Positions 48,139 through 60,100 of a stretch of 64,000 nt of DNA are shown one piece after another. Made by a program: the position numbers and the translations under genes. The DNA comes from Apis mellifera. Its lineage: Eukaryota; Arthropoda; Insecta; Hymenoptera; Apidae. Where the stretch lies: the NCBI RefSeq assembly GCF_003254395.2, contig NC_037638.1:7799001-7863000 (forward strand), in the 5' to 3' direction. The notes beneath the pieces were generated by a model that was not told the DNA's origin, searched no databases, and worked only from the letters and a program-made list of their open reading frames with translations. The stretch's first letter is position 1. Every line of letters begins with the position of its first letter.

Positions 48139-50537
48139 CGGTGAATCCTCTAAGGAACATGGAAAAGGGACTTGGAAGGTGGAGAGACAGTGGAGGATAG
48201 CTATTACTATCAATTTGCATGCCTCCGGTCACTCGACCTGCCTTTATCGTCCTTTCATCTTGACGATGCCAGGGGCTTATTTCCGCCTATATATTTCTTG
48301 GACCCCAATAAGAGACTCGCAACTACCTTCCTTCAACCCCCCCCTACCTCCTTTCCCCCTTCCATCTGTCCCTCGCCCATACCACCCTCGAGAATAGCAC
48401 GAAGAAAGTTCCTCTTCCACCACCGAGAATTTCTCCGTTTCGATCATGAGCTGATAATCTTGGAATTAACGTATATAAGATATGGACCAATCTCAACCAT
48501 AGATCATCACCGAGATGATAATACATGGATAATTGCATACGATACGAAAAATTAAATAGCGATATAATTGTGATAATTTTTTTCAAAGGAACTTTATTCT
48601 ACTACCGATTACTGGATCGATCGAAGAGAAGAAGAAAAATTCTCTATGTGGAAAGAAGAATCGTTCCTCCTTTTTTTCTTTCTTTCTTTTTTTTTTGAGT
48701 GAAATTGCGGCGATGCATGAAAAAGATTTTGAAGCAGCGCTGTGGCCTTTTCTCCGTTGCTCCGGTCAAAGAACCTTTTCGCCAGGCTAGAAGTTGGCCG
48801 GTGGAAAATACGCCTGGTACGTAGGAACCACTCGACCCAAAAAGCGTTCGAGGAGGTCGTCGACGAAATATGAACGACCGGCATGAATATAGCCCGGGGT
48901 AGTCGGTCGGGATCGGGTTATTCATTCCTGGCCCGGCTTGTTTCACCAACCGCGCCTCCCTGCAGAAGAGTGCAAAAGTATGGCGACCTCTTCAAAATCC
49001 GCGAAGAGCATCACTCGAAACTTAAAAACTCGGGGGAACGTAGTGAAACATATGCTTCTTTGCCTCACGTATTCCATCACGCGGGGCGAGATACGCGCCG
49101 CATCCGCTTTTCTCTCTCTCTCTTTCTCTCTCCTTCTGAAGATCTCTCAGGTCTTAGTTCCCATGGAACTGCAAACTCGGCTAGGACAACTTCGGTTTTG
49201 ACCCTGTTTCACGTATACACGTTTCTTTAATACGTATCGTCGAAGCAATGCTTGAACTTTGGAAAGTGTTTCATAAATATTACCATCCTCCCCGCCTCCT
49301 GGAGGAAACTTGCCAGACTTTTGATCAACCGGGTTGAAAATTGTTACAAGATTGAATTAATAGAAGTTATACTTGAATGTAACATACACGTAGTATGTGT
49401 AAATAATTACGCGTACATTTTTTCTTGCTTGACATTCGTAAATAATTTTCTGTTCTTCTGTTTCTTAAATTTAAAAAATGAACATTGTTTAATTTTGCTT
49501 GAGGTATATAAGAGAAAGCTCGTCTCTTTTAACAAAATGATTCGAATTATTCCATTTTTTTATCATCACGATTATAAAAAAAAGAATCTGAACAAAGATT
49601 CGATCCCATCCCTCTTTATATAAATATTTAAATTTTTTAAATTTTTCGCAAATGAAGGAACGTTCGCAATGTATTAACGTCTCGCGTAATACGATGCTCG
49701 TCTGGAAAAATATACGCGGGAAGGAAATAAAATAATTTCAGCTCAAAGATTACGGTCGCAAACAATCCGTGAAACCCGACGTGTCAATGGGAGGATTAAG
49801 ATTCATCGTCTCTCGCCTCGGATACACGCTCACAATGTTTTACGTCACGTAGGAGAATGGTATTCTGGTTGGCTCAGTCACAGTCCCTGATGACTGTGCA
49901 AAGAGCTTCGTATCCATCAACCCACATTGTTTCCCTCGCCCTCCCTTTCATCCCTCTCTCTAGCAGCCCGCTCTCGCCACTCTATATACTCTATCACACT
50001 CTTACCACCACCGCAGCCGCTGTCGCCTGCCGTGGAACTTCTTTGTCCCCCGAAAATGGGATCGTGGAAGAGCATTGAGAGTAGCTAGATCGTTACGCAT
50101 TCTTGGTGTTTAAGCGCAATTTTAGACAGTTAAATTGCCGCCATCCCGGATCATCGAAACGATAATCTAATGAAAATTTATTGCGTTTGAAAATTTTACA
50201 CTGGAATTTGTGAGACGTGATCCAATTGTTTATAAATGATTATTCAAATACTTGATCTTTAAATTTTTCTTTGCGTTATTTCATTTTTGTTTTTTTAGGC
50301 TATCATCATTGTGGAAATAACAATCATCTCTTGGACAAGTAAATTTAAACTTAATACGAAGAAAAAAAAAGAAAAAGTGTATTGAAATCTTTTCCGTTTA
50401 TTCGCGTTTTATTAGTTCCTTTATCGCGAAAGGCTATTGTATCACATCTGAAAGCTTGATCTCGTTAGAGTGTTCTGGAAATCAAAAGGGATTCAACGTT
50501 CTTTGGCAATTAAGATATACCGTTCCTGAAGAAACTT

Positions 50538-50600
50538 AAAAAAAAAAAGAAAAGAAAGAGGGGAGGGGAGGAAGAAAAGGAGGAAGGAAAAAGGAGGAGG
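50538..50600. repeat. 63-nt uninterrupted homopurine run
   Basis: Every base from 50538 to 50600 is A or G on the plus strand: an A-run, then mixed GGGGA, GGAAG and GGAGG units. Long homopurine tracts can adopt triplex structures; no mirror symmetry was established here. Confidence 0.93.
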
Positions 50601-51541
50601 CATAACGAATTTCCCAACGAGCTTTCAAGCTTTTCATTGAATATCCAACAAATTTCCGCAACGATCATTATGCCTGTCTACTCGGTCGTGATGAAAATCT
50701 CATACCGGATAACGAAAATCATTCAAATTGTATTTATGAATTCCAAAGTTTTTCCGACAAACCACACCAGCCATGTCCGTGTCCGTAAGAAACTTTAAAT
50801 AAAATTCATTTGGGAGATTCGTGATCCGGTATTACCATAAATTTGCAAGCTACCCACCGCTGACTTGGAATTTATTTCAGCTTCGGCTAGCAGGACAATC
50901 CTGAGAGAATCTCGAAATTTTACCTCGAACGCACTTTCGAACTTCTTTCTCATCGTAATGGTACTTATAAGTTGTTGGGCGTATAAGAAAGAACGTTGTT
51001 ATACGTATACGGGAATGTTGAAATATTCGAAGAGTCTTAGATATTAGAGGTGAAGACGGAAACGTCGATTTGAATTAATAATCGGTAAGAATCTCATCGA
51101 ATTCGAATCTCTCGTGAACAAAATGAAAAACAAATCGAAATTTATTGATCTGTTAATCGCGGATGATTCATGTATTTAAAATTGAATCAAATCAATTTTC
51201 GTTATTTCTACATATTCTAGATTCATCATTATATCAACTGACAAAACTTGAGAAAGAGAGAATTTTTTTTACAATCTTTCCCTTCCTCTTTCTCTCGAGG
51301 ACAATTCGTTTGAGAAACGAAGTTCATCGTCGATGCGCCAAGGAAAAAATCTCGCCTCGAATTCAATGATCTCGGTGTTAAACGCGGCAAGGGTCGTTCT
51401 ACTCTCGTAGTTCTACTTGTCTGCCGTTCCGAGGAACTACTATATTATCCCTTGTTGCTACACCCCCCTGACCAATTGTCCCGGACGTAAATTACGGGGG
51501 GGCCAGTCCCCTCCCCCAGAAATTCCGCGCGGGATTCCTCC

Positions 51542-51559
51542 TCGTCGTCGTCGTCGTCG
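51542..51559. repeat. (TCG)6 microsatellite
   Basis: Six TCG units, a CpG-containing trinucleotide array. Confidence 0.95.
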
Positions 51560-52937
51560 CACTTAGTCGCACGTGTGCGTGCTCTTGAACGCGTAAACAT
51601 CTCCGAGGTAAGGATTATGCGCGTGAATTTGGAAGGCCGCCACTCTCCACGCCCAACCACTACGAAACGCGGTGCCAGAACCCATCTTGAAACACCTAAA
51701 ATAATTTCGCGGGGGAATGAAAATGAATTTTTAATTGTATCATACAACACTATATTTCCTTCGAGTAATTTCATCCCCCTTCTCTCTCCCGCATTATCGT
51801 AGCTTTTTTTTCATCGCGAAATTAACACGAGGCAAGTGAAATTAGGCGTGTTTTAATTAAACTTCTTATTTAATTCTCGATCCATTATTGCCATATATAT
51901 ATATATATATTTCAAACAAAAGACCGCCATTGTTAATAACCGAACTTGGCTGTAGGATGGCGCCACCGACCCGGCGTGCCAAAATAAATTACTTTCCCCT
52001 CCTCGTTATTGTCGCACGGCAACACCGCGAAACGGAAGCAGAACTCTTTCATTCCTCGCTTCATTTTACTTCTAAATCCATACCATAGAGTTTGCCGCGT
52101 TCAATCGTGCGAAACTTTCGACTTCGAACATCGCGGGGGACGCGCCAAAATATTCGTCCTCCTCCACCGTGCTTTTCCTCTTCCTCTCTTCCTCCCTCCT
52201 CTCCAGATCTTCTTCATCCCGAGGTGGCAAATGGCGGCGCCGTTACAGTCGGAGGAAATCAAGAAGAAGGGGGAGTTAGAGGAGGAAGGGAGAGAGGGAG
52301 CAGAAACCACAGCAAGGCTTTAGGTATAATATCTTCGCAACGGCCGAGCCGCGATATTACAACCGCAATGCGTACCGCTTCCTGCGACGCATGCGCGCTT
52401 CCTTGGTTAACGGCGTGCATCCGGCCTACGGAGGTAACTCTCGAGGAGATATAACAAGAGGAGGAAGAAGAATCGGCTCCTGGCCGAAGGAGAAAGGGGG
52501 GTGGAAGGAACCTTGGCGCAATTGCCGATATATCGTTAGTACGAGAACCGGATGTTAAATGGGGAATTATACCAGGTGTGGAGGAGAGAAAAGGAAAGGG
52601 GGTTGCATAACCGTGCAAACGAGGAAACGTGCGAAGATTCCTCCGATCCGAATCGAACCGTTTTCTTTCCTCGAAAAGAACGAGGGAATGGTTTAGTTTA
52701 ATTATAGGGAGAGGATATTTTCTAATTCGTACACTGTCTTGTATATTATTATTTGATTACTTCACAGAATATATGAATTTTCCTTTCCTATATCCTATTA
52801 TCGTTACGAGATTTTCGAATAAATTACAATTGCTCGTCTACTATCTCCGTTGGAAAAAGAGGAAGAAATAATAAGAGAGATTCCATCTCTCCAGATACAT
52901 CCACCGCTCGTCGTATCTGATTACCCCAGTCTCACCT

Positions 52938-52960
52938 CTCCTCCTCCTCCTCCTCCTCCT
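52938..52960. repeat. (CTC)n microsatellite
   Basis: About eight CTC units, giving an Arg run on the minus strand. Confidence 0.95.
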
Positions 52961-53280
52961 TCTCTCAATGATGGAGCAATTAACAAACGGTGAAATCTTA
53001 ACCGAGCAGGGAAACGGGGGGGGCGAGAAGGTGGTATCTTCCGTTCTCAAAACTTCGCCAACCCACCCCCGAGCATTTAAACTCGCTCGATTTCTCCCCG
53101 CGCTTACCGCCGCCGATTATTGTTTCCGCCACGCCTCGGCATATATCCGGCCGCGCATTTGGCGCGGTATTAAGACGCCTATTTCCTTACGCTCCTAACA
53201 AACGACGGGCTCTTGGAAGGAGAAAAGGGGGAAAAGAGGGAGACGAAGTTGGGGGTCGTTCCGCGTTACGACCACGGCCC

Positions 53281-53299
53281 AACAACAACAACAACAACA
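53281..53299. repeat. (AAC)6 microsatellite
   Basis: Six AAC units. It encodes a Thr run in one plus frame, which is no evidence for coding on its own. Confidence 0.95.
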
Positions 53300-53399
53300 G
53301 AAGCAGAAACCGAGGCCCACGCGAGAACGGGAAACGGAAACGGGAAGCGGGCGTCCGACAGCAGGCTTCTCTTCCTCGAAACGGATCGCCAGGGTTGTT

Positions 53400-53418
53400 G
53401 GGAGGGAGGGAGGGAGGG
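53400..53418 (+). other. G-quadruplex-type motif, five tracts
   Basis: Five GGG triplets separated by single A residues, the most regular G-quadruplex pattern in the window. Confidence 0.9.
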
Positions 53419-53508
53419 CTTCCAATTAACCGCCCACATTCAGCCCAGCTTCGAGTACAATAACATAGCCCGGGGATTCCTTGCATCGGTTCGAAGAAGG
53501 ATACAAGA

Positions 53509-53528
53509 GAGGAGGAGGAGGAGGAGGA
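53509..53528. repeat. (GGA)n microsatellite
   Basis: About six GGA units following GA. Confidence 0.94.
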
Positions 53529-54829
53529 TCGTCGGGGGTGGAAGAAGGGGGAGGGAGTGGAACTGAGTTGGAACGAGCAATAGGGAGAAGCCTTTCCTTC
53601 TTAATGTAGCTGCATTAATTAACCGCCGAAGTGAGACTTGCCCGGGAATATTTCTCCTGGAATCGTTTCGAGAGAGGAGAGAGAGGGGGGGGGGGAAGAA
53701 TCCTGGGGATACCCCGGTGAATTTCCGGCACGAGGCTGGAAAACGTAAATTAGAGGCCTATAGGGATAATTCCCTGTTGTTGAGTGTACAACGCGTCCTA
53801 AGGGGATGCCATGGTTTTTTTCGGAATTGAAGTTAGAAAAGGGGTAAGTTATGTTGAGCGATATAGATTCGAGGAAAGTGTGAAAACGAAGACGATCCTA
53901 ATCGTCTTGGATATATATTTTTTCATTAAAGTAATTACATTACTTTATGATGATATTCGAGAAGTTTGAAAGGTTCTTGGGATTGTTCATTGCGAACGAA
54001 TTACGTTGCGGTAAAATGAATATATATTTTTACATTTGCATACATTCTCAAACTTCCTGGGCCCGTTATTGAATCGTAACTTTTAATTTGAATTTCTACA
54101 CGAGTCCAGAAAATACGCAAACGGAATCAATAACGCGCCCTACTTCCTACGTCTGATCTTACTTTGAAAACTTCCGCAAACAAGTCCACGCAACTTGCCA
54201 AATGTATAACAGTATATAGAGAAGGTAAAGTATCTAGAAAGTTTCAATCGAACAGTCATTAGACTATGAAATTTCATTTCAATAAACCGTTTATTTTCCA
54301 TAATTGTACGAAACGTCTGTTCTCCTTCTCTCATATTCTATATATAATTAAATTAAAAATACAAGCAAAATCACATCGGCTAACTAAACAAAATCTTCTG
54401 AAACATGAGATCTTAAAGAACTCTTCGACATCCTTTCCGTAATGCATACATAATAATAGAAAGAATATTTGAAAAATCGTGAAAATGTAACAATCGAGAA
54501 TCTTTCAAATTTCCATCATCATAGAATTTCTCTCGATCACACGCGCTATTGGCGGAATATTTCGTTCGGTTTTCCTTGCAACTCGTTTACTTCCAGTTCC
54601 TCCAATTCTCGCTATCCGCCGTTCCCTCTCGATTTTTTCCGGAGGAGCCAAGAGGCTGCACGGCAAAAGTCTGCGTCGCCCCATCATTCCCCGGGGTAAA
54701 GGCATCCTGGACCCTTACCTCTTACGGGTCTTCACGTTGCAATAAATGGTTTCATTCTTAGCCTTGCGTCTCGCGATATAAAAATCTCTTTCCTTCCTTC
54801 TCGAATGAACAAAACCACGGATAGAGAAT

Positions 54830-54851
54830 GAGAGAGAGAGAGAGAGAGAGA
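54830..54851. repeat. (GA)11 microsatellite
   Basis: Eleven GA units. Confidence 0.97.
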
Positions 54852-56694
54852 AAGGGCAAAGAGAAACTGGAGCAACGGCGTGCGACGATGAACGAATGGA
54901 ATCAGAAAAATGCAGGCATCTCCGGGGAAATTAACGTAATGAGGTAGTTCGATTCTTCTTAGAAGCCGAACCTTGCTATATCCTCTTCCCTCTGCTCTCC
55001 ATCCCCCGACTCGTCGTAGTCGTCCCCCCCCGATTCTTCGAATCGCTTACTTCCTTAATTCGTCTGGATCAGCCGGCGAGAGGACACCGGGTGTCTCGTT
55101 AAAGAGCAACCCATCCCCCTCATCGAAATCGTCCCACTAATTATCGACCGAATGGACCGCGTCCCCCTGTTTTCGAATTTAGATGGACGATGATTAAAGG
55201 GCTGTTTCGTAGCAGGCATGTTTCGATTCCGCCACCTCGCTTTTTAAGCTCAGAGGCGCGAAGAAGAGGTAATTGATGAGTCCGAACAATTGAATTTTTA
55301 GTTTAATCGACGCGAGATAAGAATCAACGCGTCTCGTTTGTGATAGAGATTGAGAGGATCGATTGGAATATTTTTTGGAGGATTGGATGTAATATTGCTC
55401 TCGAATATTTTTATTTCTTTGTTAAAAAAAAAGTATACTTTATAACGTGATTTTGTGCAAGTATATATAATTTTGAAGTTTCTCATACGTATATATAAAA
55501 TACCTATCAAAAAACTTTGAATTGTAACGTCTGTATCAATAACGAAAAAAACAGTGATTGAGTAGAGTTTGTTGAAACGCGTATATATTTCCCGAATCGA
55601 GAGTATGAAACCGCAAAACCCTCCAAAAAACGCGGTCCCTTTCACAGTTTCGAGAGCTCGTTATTTCGCGACATATCAATAGCGGTATTGGATATTACGA
55701 TCAGGTGAACAAACATATTTCACCGTCAAATAACTCTCGAAGTTGCAAACTCTCATTACCAACTCTCCCCGCGATATCGTAACATCCGTTAATTAATTCG
55801 AACGATATTTCTTTTTTTTTTCTCTCGTATTAAATCGTATATACAAACGAAACGCGCGACACGAAGAAAAAACTAGTTACTACGGATCTGTACGAGAAAA
55901 GGATCGATACGAGGGGGGAGGGAAGCGATCGACAACAAAATTCGCCCCTATCGAATTGCACGAATTACAAATTAAACTCACCTTTATTGGCCATTGAAAG
56001 TTTGCCTCCTTCGATTCGGCATACGTTAAAGGCAAATGAGATCGGCCATTGAACGCCACGGAAACTTATTTGCCAACTAACGAAAGGAGATTTCTTTTCA
56101 TCGAAGTCTCCCCTCGAGTCCGAGCAATTACGCCAGAATAGCTGTTGCAAGAGTCAAGATTCTCGCATCGTTATTCGATCCTCCCCTTGCCCTCCCGGTA
56201 TCCTATTCCCTCCCCTTCCCCCTTCTTCTTCTTCCCCACAGGTTCTCCACGTAATTCAAGATCGCGATGAAAGAAACGTGGATCGGAACCTTTTCAAATC
56301 CAGTTAGTTTTGTATACCTCCGTTTCCAATCAATTTCTACCACGATCATGTTTTTCACGTTGTTTCTTTTTTTTCCTTCTTTTTTTTCCTTCCAGATATT
56401 TGTCTCCAAATTTTTCACGATATCAGTAATTGATCTTCTTTCATTTATTTATATCTCCTTGTAAATGATGAAATAACAAAATGATATTTTATATAATTAT
56501 TTACAGTATGACAATATGTATACATCGGACAGTTATTTCATCTCGATTCACATTCACGTTCCTTCATCCGGCTCGAGTAGTTGTTTAAGAAGAAACTTGG
56601 TCCATCCTTCTCCCTAACCTGGGCCCATCCCCCTTAAGCTGGCATTGCAGTTCAATTGTCCGGGAGAGGCGGGAGAAGGATTCTATTAAAAGTT

Positions 56695-56727
56695 GACGAC
56701 GACGAGGACGACGACGACGACGACGAC
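56695..56727. repeat. (GAC)11 repeat, one GAG unit
   Basis: Eleven trinucleotides, all GAC except the fifth, GAG. It would encode Asp in one frame, but no extended open frame with other features surrounds it. Confidence 0.96.
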
Positions 56728-57075
56728 AGACCCGGACTTGCGAGTTTTAATGCACTTGTTATAATCGGCCCTCTTACCACCACCGAAATAACCGGGGGAA
56801 CACACCTCTCTTTCACCGCCTCTCCCCCCACCTAATTCTCTTCCATTTGCCCCTCATAGGCATTCTCGCAAATTACGAAAATAATTTACTCTCCGCCTTA
56901 ACGAACGAATCGACTCCTAGCCAGCCGCTCCCCCTTTCCTCTCCCCCTCCTCAGTTCCCTCGTCTTAGTTCTCTCCCCTTAAGAAATAAATTACCATTTA
57001 CGCGGAATGATATTTCTCTATCCAACGTTGATAATTGTGTTTTTAATGTTTCAATGTGTACGATATTCTTGTTAC

Positions 57076-57077
57076 TC

Positions 57078-57137
<60 letters not shown>

Positions 57138-57142
57138 GAGGA
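57076..57142. repeat. (AT)n array bounded by inverted TCCTC/GAGGA
   Basis: AT alternation from 57081 to 57133 is flanked by TCCTCATAT (57076-57084) and ATATGAGGA (57134-57142), exact reverse complements. The whole 67-nt segment can fold into one hairpin or cruciform with a GC-containing base. The other long AT array (47539-47599) lacks such flanks. Confidence 0.94.
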
Positions 57143-60100
57143 ATCGAATTCAAACTATCATAATTAAGAAAGTACAGATATAATAATACAAATATAAAGA
57201 CACTTTATATTTGTTATAGATAAATAAATAAAAAAAGAAAAAGAAAGGCATGATATCTCCAACCATTATAAAACCGGGAGATATTTAATTTCAGTAATAA
57301 AGTTTCCAGCATTGCGAAACTCCATAACCTTGCACTCGCTGATTCAGAAGATAAACTCTAACTTTATGAAATTGAAATCGTAAACTAAATCCTGTACACA
57401 CTTTTGTAGAAACTTTTGTATCATCTCGTGATACGATACAATGTATATATATATATATAATTCAAAAAGAGAGAAAAAAAGAAAATTGCACTTAGAAATC
57501 GCTTCGTATTTCCAGAGACATCCGACGAGATTCGTGTGGAGGGGGGGATGAATTTTTAAACAGTGGAAAAGTAAGCGGGGCTGAACACCTAATCTATATA
57601 AGGAACAATAAGAGAAGGAGGGAAGGAAAAGCCAGATTAATAATACAGCCCTGGTATCATTAGCCGCGGTAATGGTGTGAACTTTTAATTAGTTGTGCAG
57701 TTTCATTCGGAAACACTTGCACGAGCGGCAAATCCATTGTGTTTTTATTCATGGGCCAAGAGATAGGCAACAGTTCTCCTATCTCCTCCTTGGAACCACA
57801 CCCGACTAACCGGAAGCCCCCAGGGCCCCCGAAACTTTAACTTTCTTCTACCCTCCCACTCCTTGAGAGAAGAGTGGTCAATATATCATTTGTGCATTTG
57901 TCCGTGTATTAACACCGTTTCATCCGCGTTTAAAATTCGTCATTTTTCGGAAATCGATCGATTAATCAATTTTCGTCGATAAAGGACGAGTTATCCCGCG
58001 TCCCGTTTTATTCGGATGCAAATGTATCGCATTTTTGGAAAATTTGGAATGAAAAATTTCGAAACGTACGATGAATGGCGCTCGATTCGTGAATAGAGAA
58101 AGAGAAATCTTTTATTTATACAGGATTGTGTACAGATAAAAATTGAATAAATTAATCTCGATTAATGAGAGATGATATCTCTCTGGTTTATTAGGTTGGA
58201 ATAACCTGAAAATGAAAAAAAGATATTTCTGTCAAAGCATCTGACGAATGAACATTCGCCATTTCGAATACCAAATTATCGAATCAAAATATTTTTGACG
58301 CACTGGAAATGATTAAAACAATTGAGACACATTGAGAATTATTTCCAAAAAAATCGTCTCGCGAAAGAGAATGTGTCGTATTATGTAAATATTCGCAATT
58401 AGAGATCAAACAGTTTAGTTCTGCGTGTTGGCGTCACAGAAATTGGCCATGAACGAACAGATCCCTTTTCCAGATAATGGCCTAGTCCCTTAAAAGGATT
58501 CGGTTTGCTAATCCCTTCACGATCCGCCCATAAACCCAAACACTCTTTGCCTGAAACCATCGTGGTCCATCGAATAGAACCGCGCCGCGTATAAAACGAG
58601 TTTGGATGGGTTTAATTACTCAGCTCTCGACCGGCGATGTAAATGATGGCCATTAAATCGCGGGGCTCGATGTTTACCTCGAAACCACGAAAGTGGAGAG
58701 CAATACGTACGAGGAGGAACAGTTGATGGATACCGGACAATGGAAGGGGGAGGGGAGGGAAGGGAGGAAGGGAGGGAGGGTTGATGGCGATGGTGGTGCT
58801 CGATTTTTATCGAGCGATACTCGAGCGATTTTCTCGATCCGCGAAATCAATATGAGCAACGATTTCGATTTAAATCGAGTACCTTTCCCGTTAATTTGCT
58901 TAATGGGAGAAGTGGCGGGATACGCTGGCTGGGGGAGAAGGGGAGGGGGTATGCTATTTATCACGATTTTAATTGCCCGCTTACACGAGCCCAGCATCCA
59001 CTGGTAATCCGTACAAATATACGACTTAGGCTCGAAAACTGCGATGATTCTTTCGTCGAATCTCTCTGGTTCTATCTTTATCCCCCTCCCCCGCCCTTCG
59101 TTAAACAATTTAGCCGCACGATTTGATTCAATACGAAACGTTCCCTTTTTCAATCCACTTCGATTTTTCGAATTCTTTCTTGAATCGTATCTTAATCATA
59201 TATAATTCGAAAATTAATAAAATGAAAAGAAGGCAAGAGTTTATTTTTTCATGAAAAATATATCATATATTCAATTATAATTCGTAATACGTATAAATCT
59301 AAACACTTCTCGCAATTGATGACCAAATACCGATAAACGATATTAAATTATTCATCGTATAAATAATTAATTTTGCAAAATTTGGAATCGTGTAATTACG
59401 GAAATAACGGACAGAGAAATGCAGAAATGGTGGAATCGGTGGATCGAAAAATTGTCGATTTATCAGAAATAGGGAGAAAAAATAGTGAATTGGGGAGGAG
59501 AGGCATCTCTCGGAATGCATAATTCGCGAGTTACAATTTTACGGGATATCTATGGGTCTCGGGACCCCCGTATTATGCGTGTATCCACTATATATCAGTC
59601 TTACAGCACTCCTGATAACAATTTCATACGAGGATTACGGGGACGTTGGCGGTGGACGGGGATGAGAAGAGACGCACGCATGAGTGCACCACTCTGCTGA
59701 AAGCGAAAGGGATAATCCCCTGAATAATGCGCATGCTGTTACTGCAATATTAATCGGTTTCGAAAGGAAAACAGAGAGAATGCTTTTGACTCTCGGCCGT
59801 TTATGCAAAAGAAGCCGCGTTTCACCCTCTTTGAAAACAAGCGAACCGTTCCACGTGCTCGGCGTCACGTGCCCCCACGATCGACAAGACGAGAGTGCAA
59901 GTGAGCCGTTAATCTTCTTCGGGATCGATGCTCGGGATCGAGGGAAATTTAAAGGGAAACTGCCACGTTTAATTTATCGATAAGGTAAATTTTAAAATTC
60001 GTAAAATTCGATTCGTATCGTATCTTTGTTGTGCAAAAATTACGGAGAAAAAATGGATAGCTTTTGCATAAATACGATTTCGATAAAAATCGGTTTTTCA

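Larger units (their letters stand above)
47600..52200. other. Noncoding region, no gene seen
   Basis: No supported gene. Holds a short TA array (47865-47880), a G-rich tract (48118-48138), a T-rich/A-rich stretch near 48670-48700, AT-rich empty DNA (49380-49760, 50160-50540, 51050-51290), a 63-nt purine run, a TCG array and a TA array (51893-51910). The 123-codon frame at 49252-49623 is AT-driven with Phe/Leu/Ile bias and no domain. Confidence 0.7.
52201..53600. other. GC-richer noncoding region with trinucleotide repeats
   Basis: No supported gene. Frames are open on both strands through purine-rich (52235-52310) and CpG-rich (52330-52430) sequence. The region clusters CTC, AAC and GGA trinucleotide arrays and a five-tract G motif. 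52680-52870 is AT-rich and empty. Translations are low-complexity or Arg/Gly-rich without a domain. Confidence 0.65.
53601..57075. other. Noncoding region, no gene seen
   Basis: No supported gene. A purine stretch with an 11-nt G run lies at 53671-53697. 53860-54510 and 55260-55560 are AT-rich and empty. 55560-56150 is plain mixed sequence. 56640-56830 holds the GAC array, and 56900-56980 is pyrimidine-rich. Confidence 0.7.

Noticed and set aside
52650..52659. tRNA B-box-like sequence on the minus strand (GGTTCGATTC).
   Set aside because: No matching T stem, A box, anticodon arm or acceptor stem at the required distance.
54940..54985. TGAGGTAGT, the first nine bases of let-7, with local fold-back.
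   Set aside because: The match stops after nine bases, the possible hairpin is too short, and the expected let-7 star strand is absent.
58191..58206. TTAGGTTGGAATAACCT, recalling the start of mariner terminal repeats.
   Set aside because: Only the first eight bases fit, it is a self-complementary AGGTT/AACCT motif, and no partner repeat or transposase is present.
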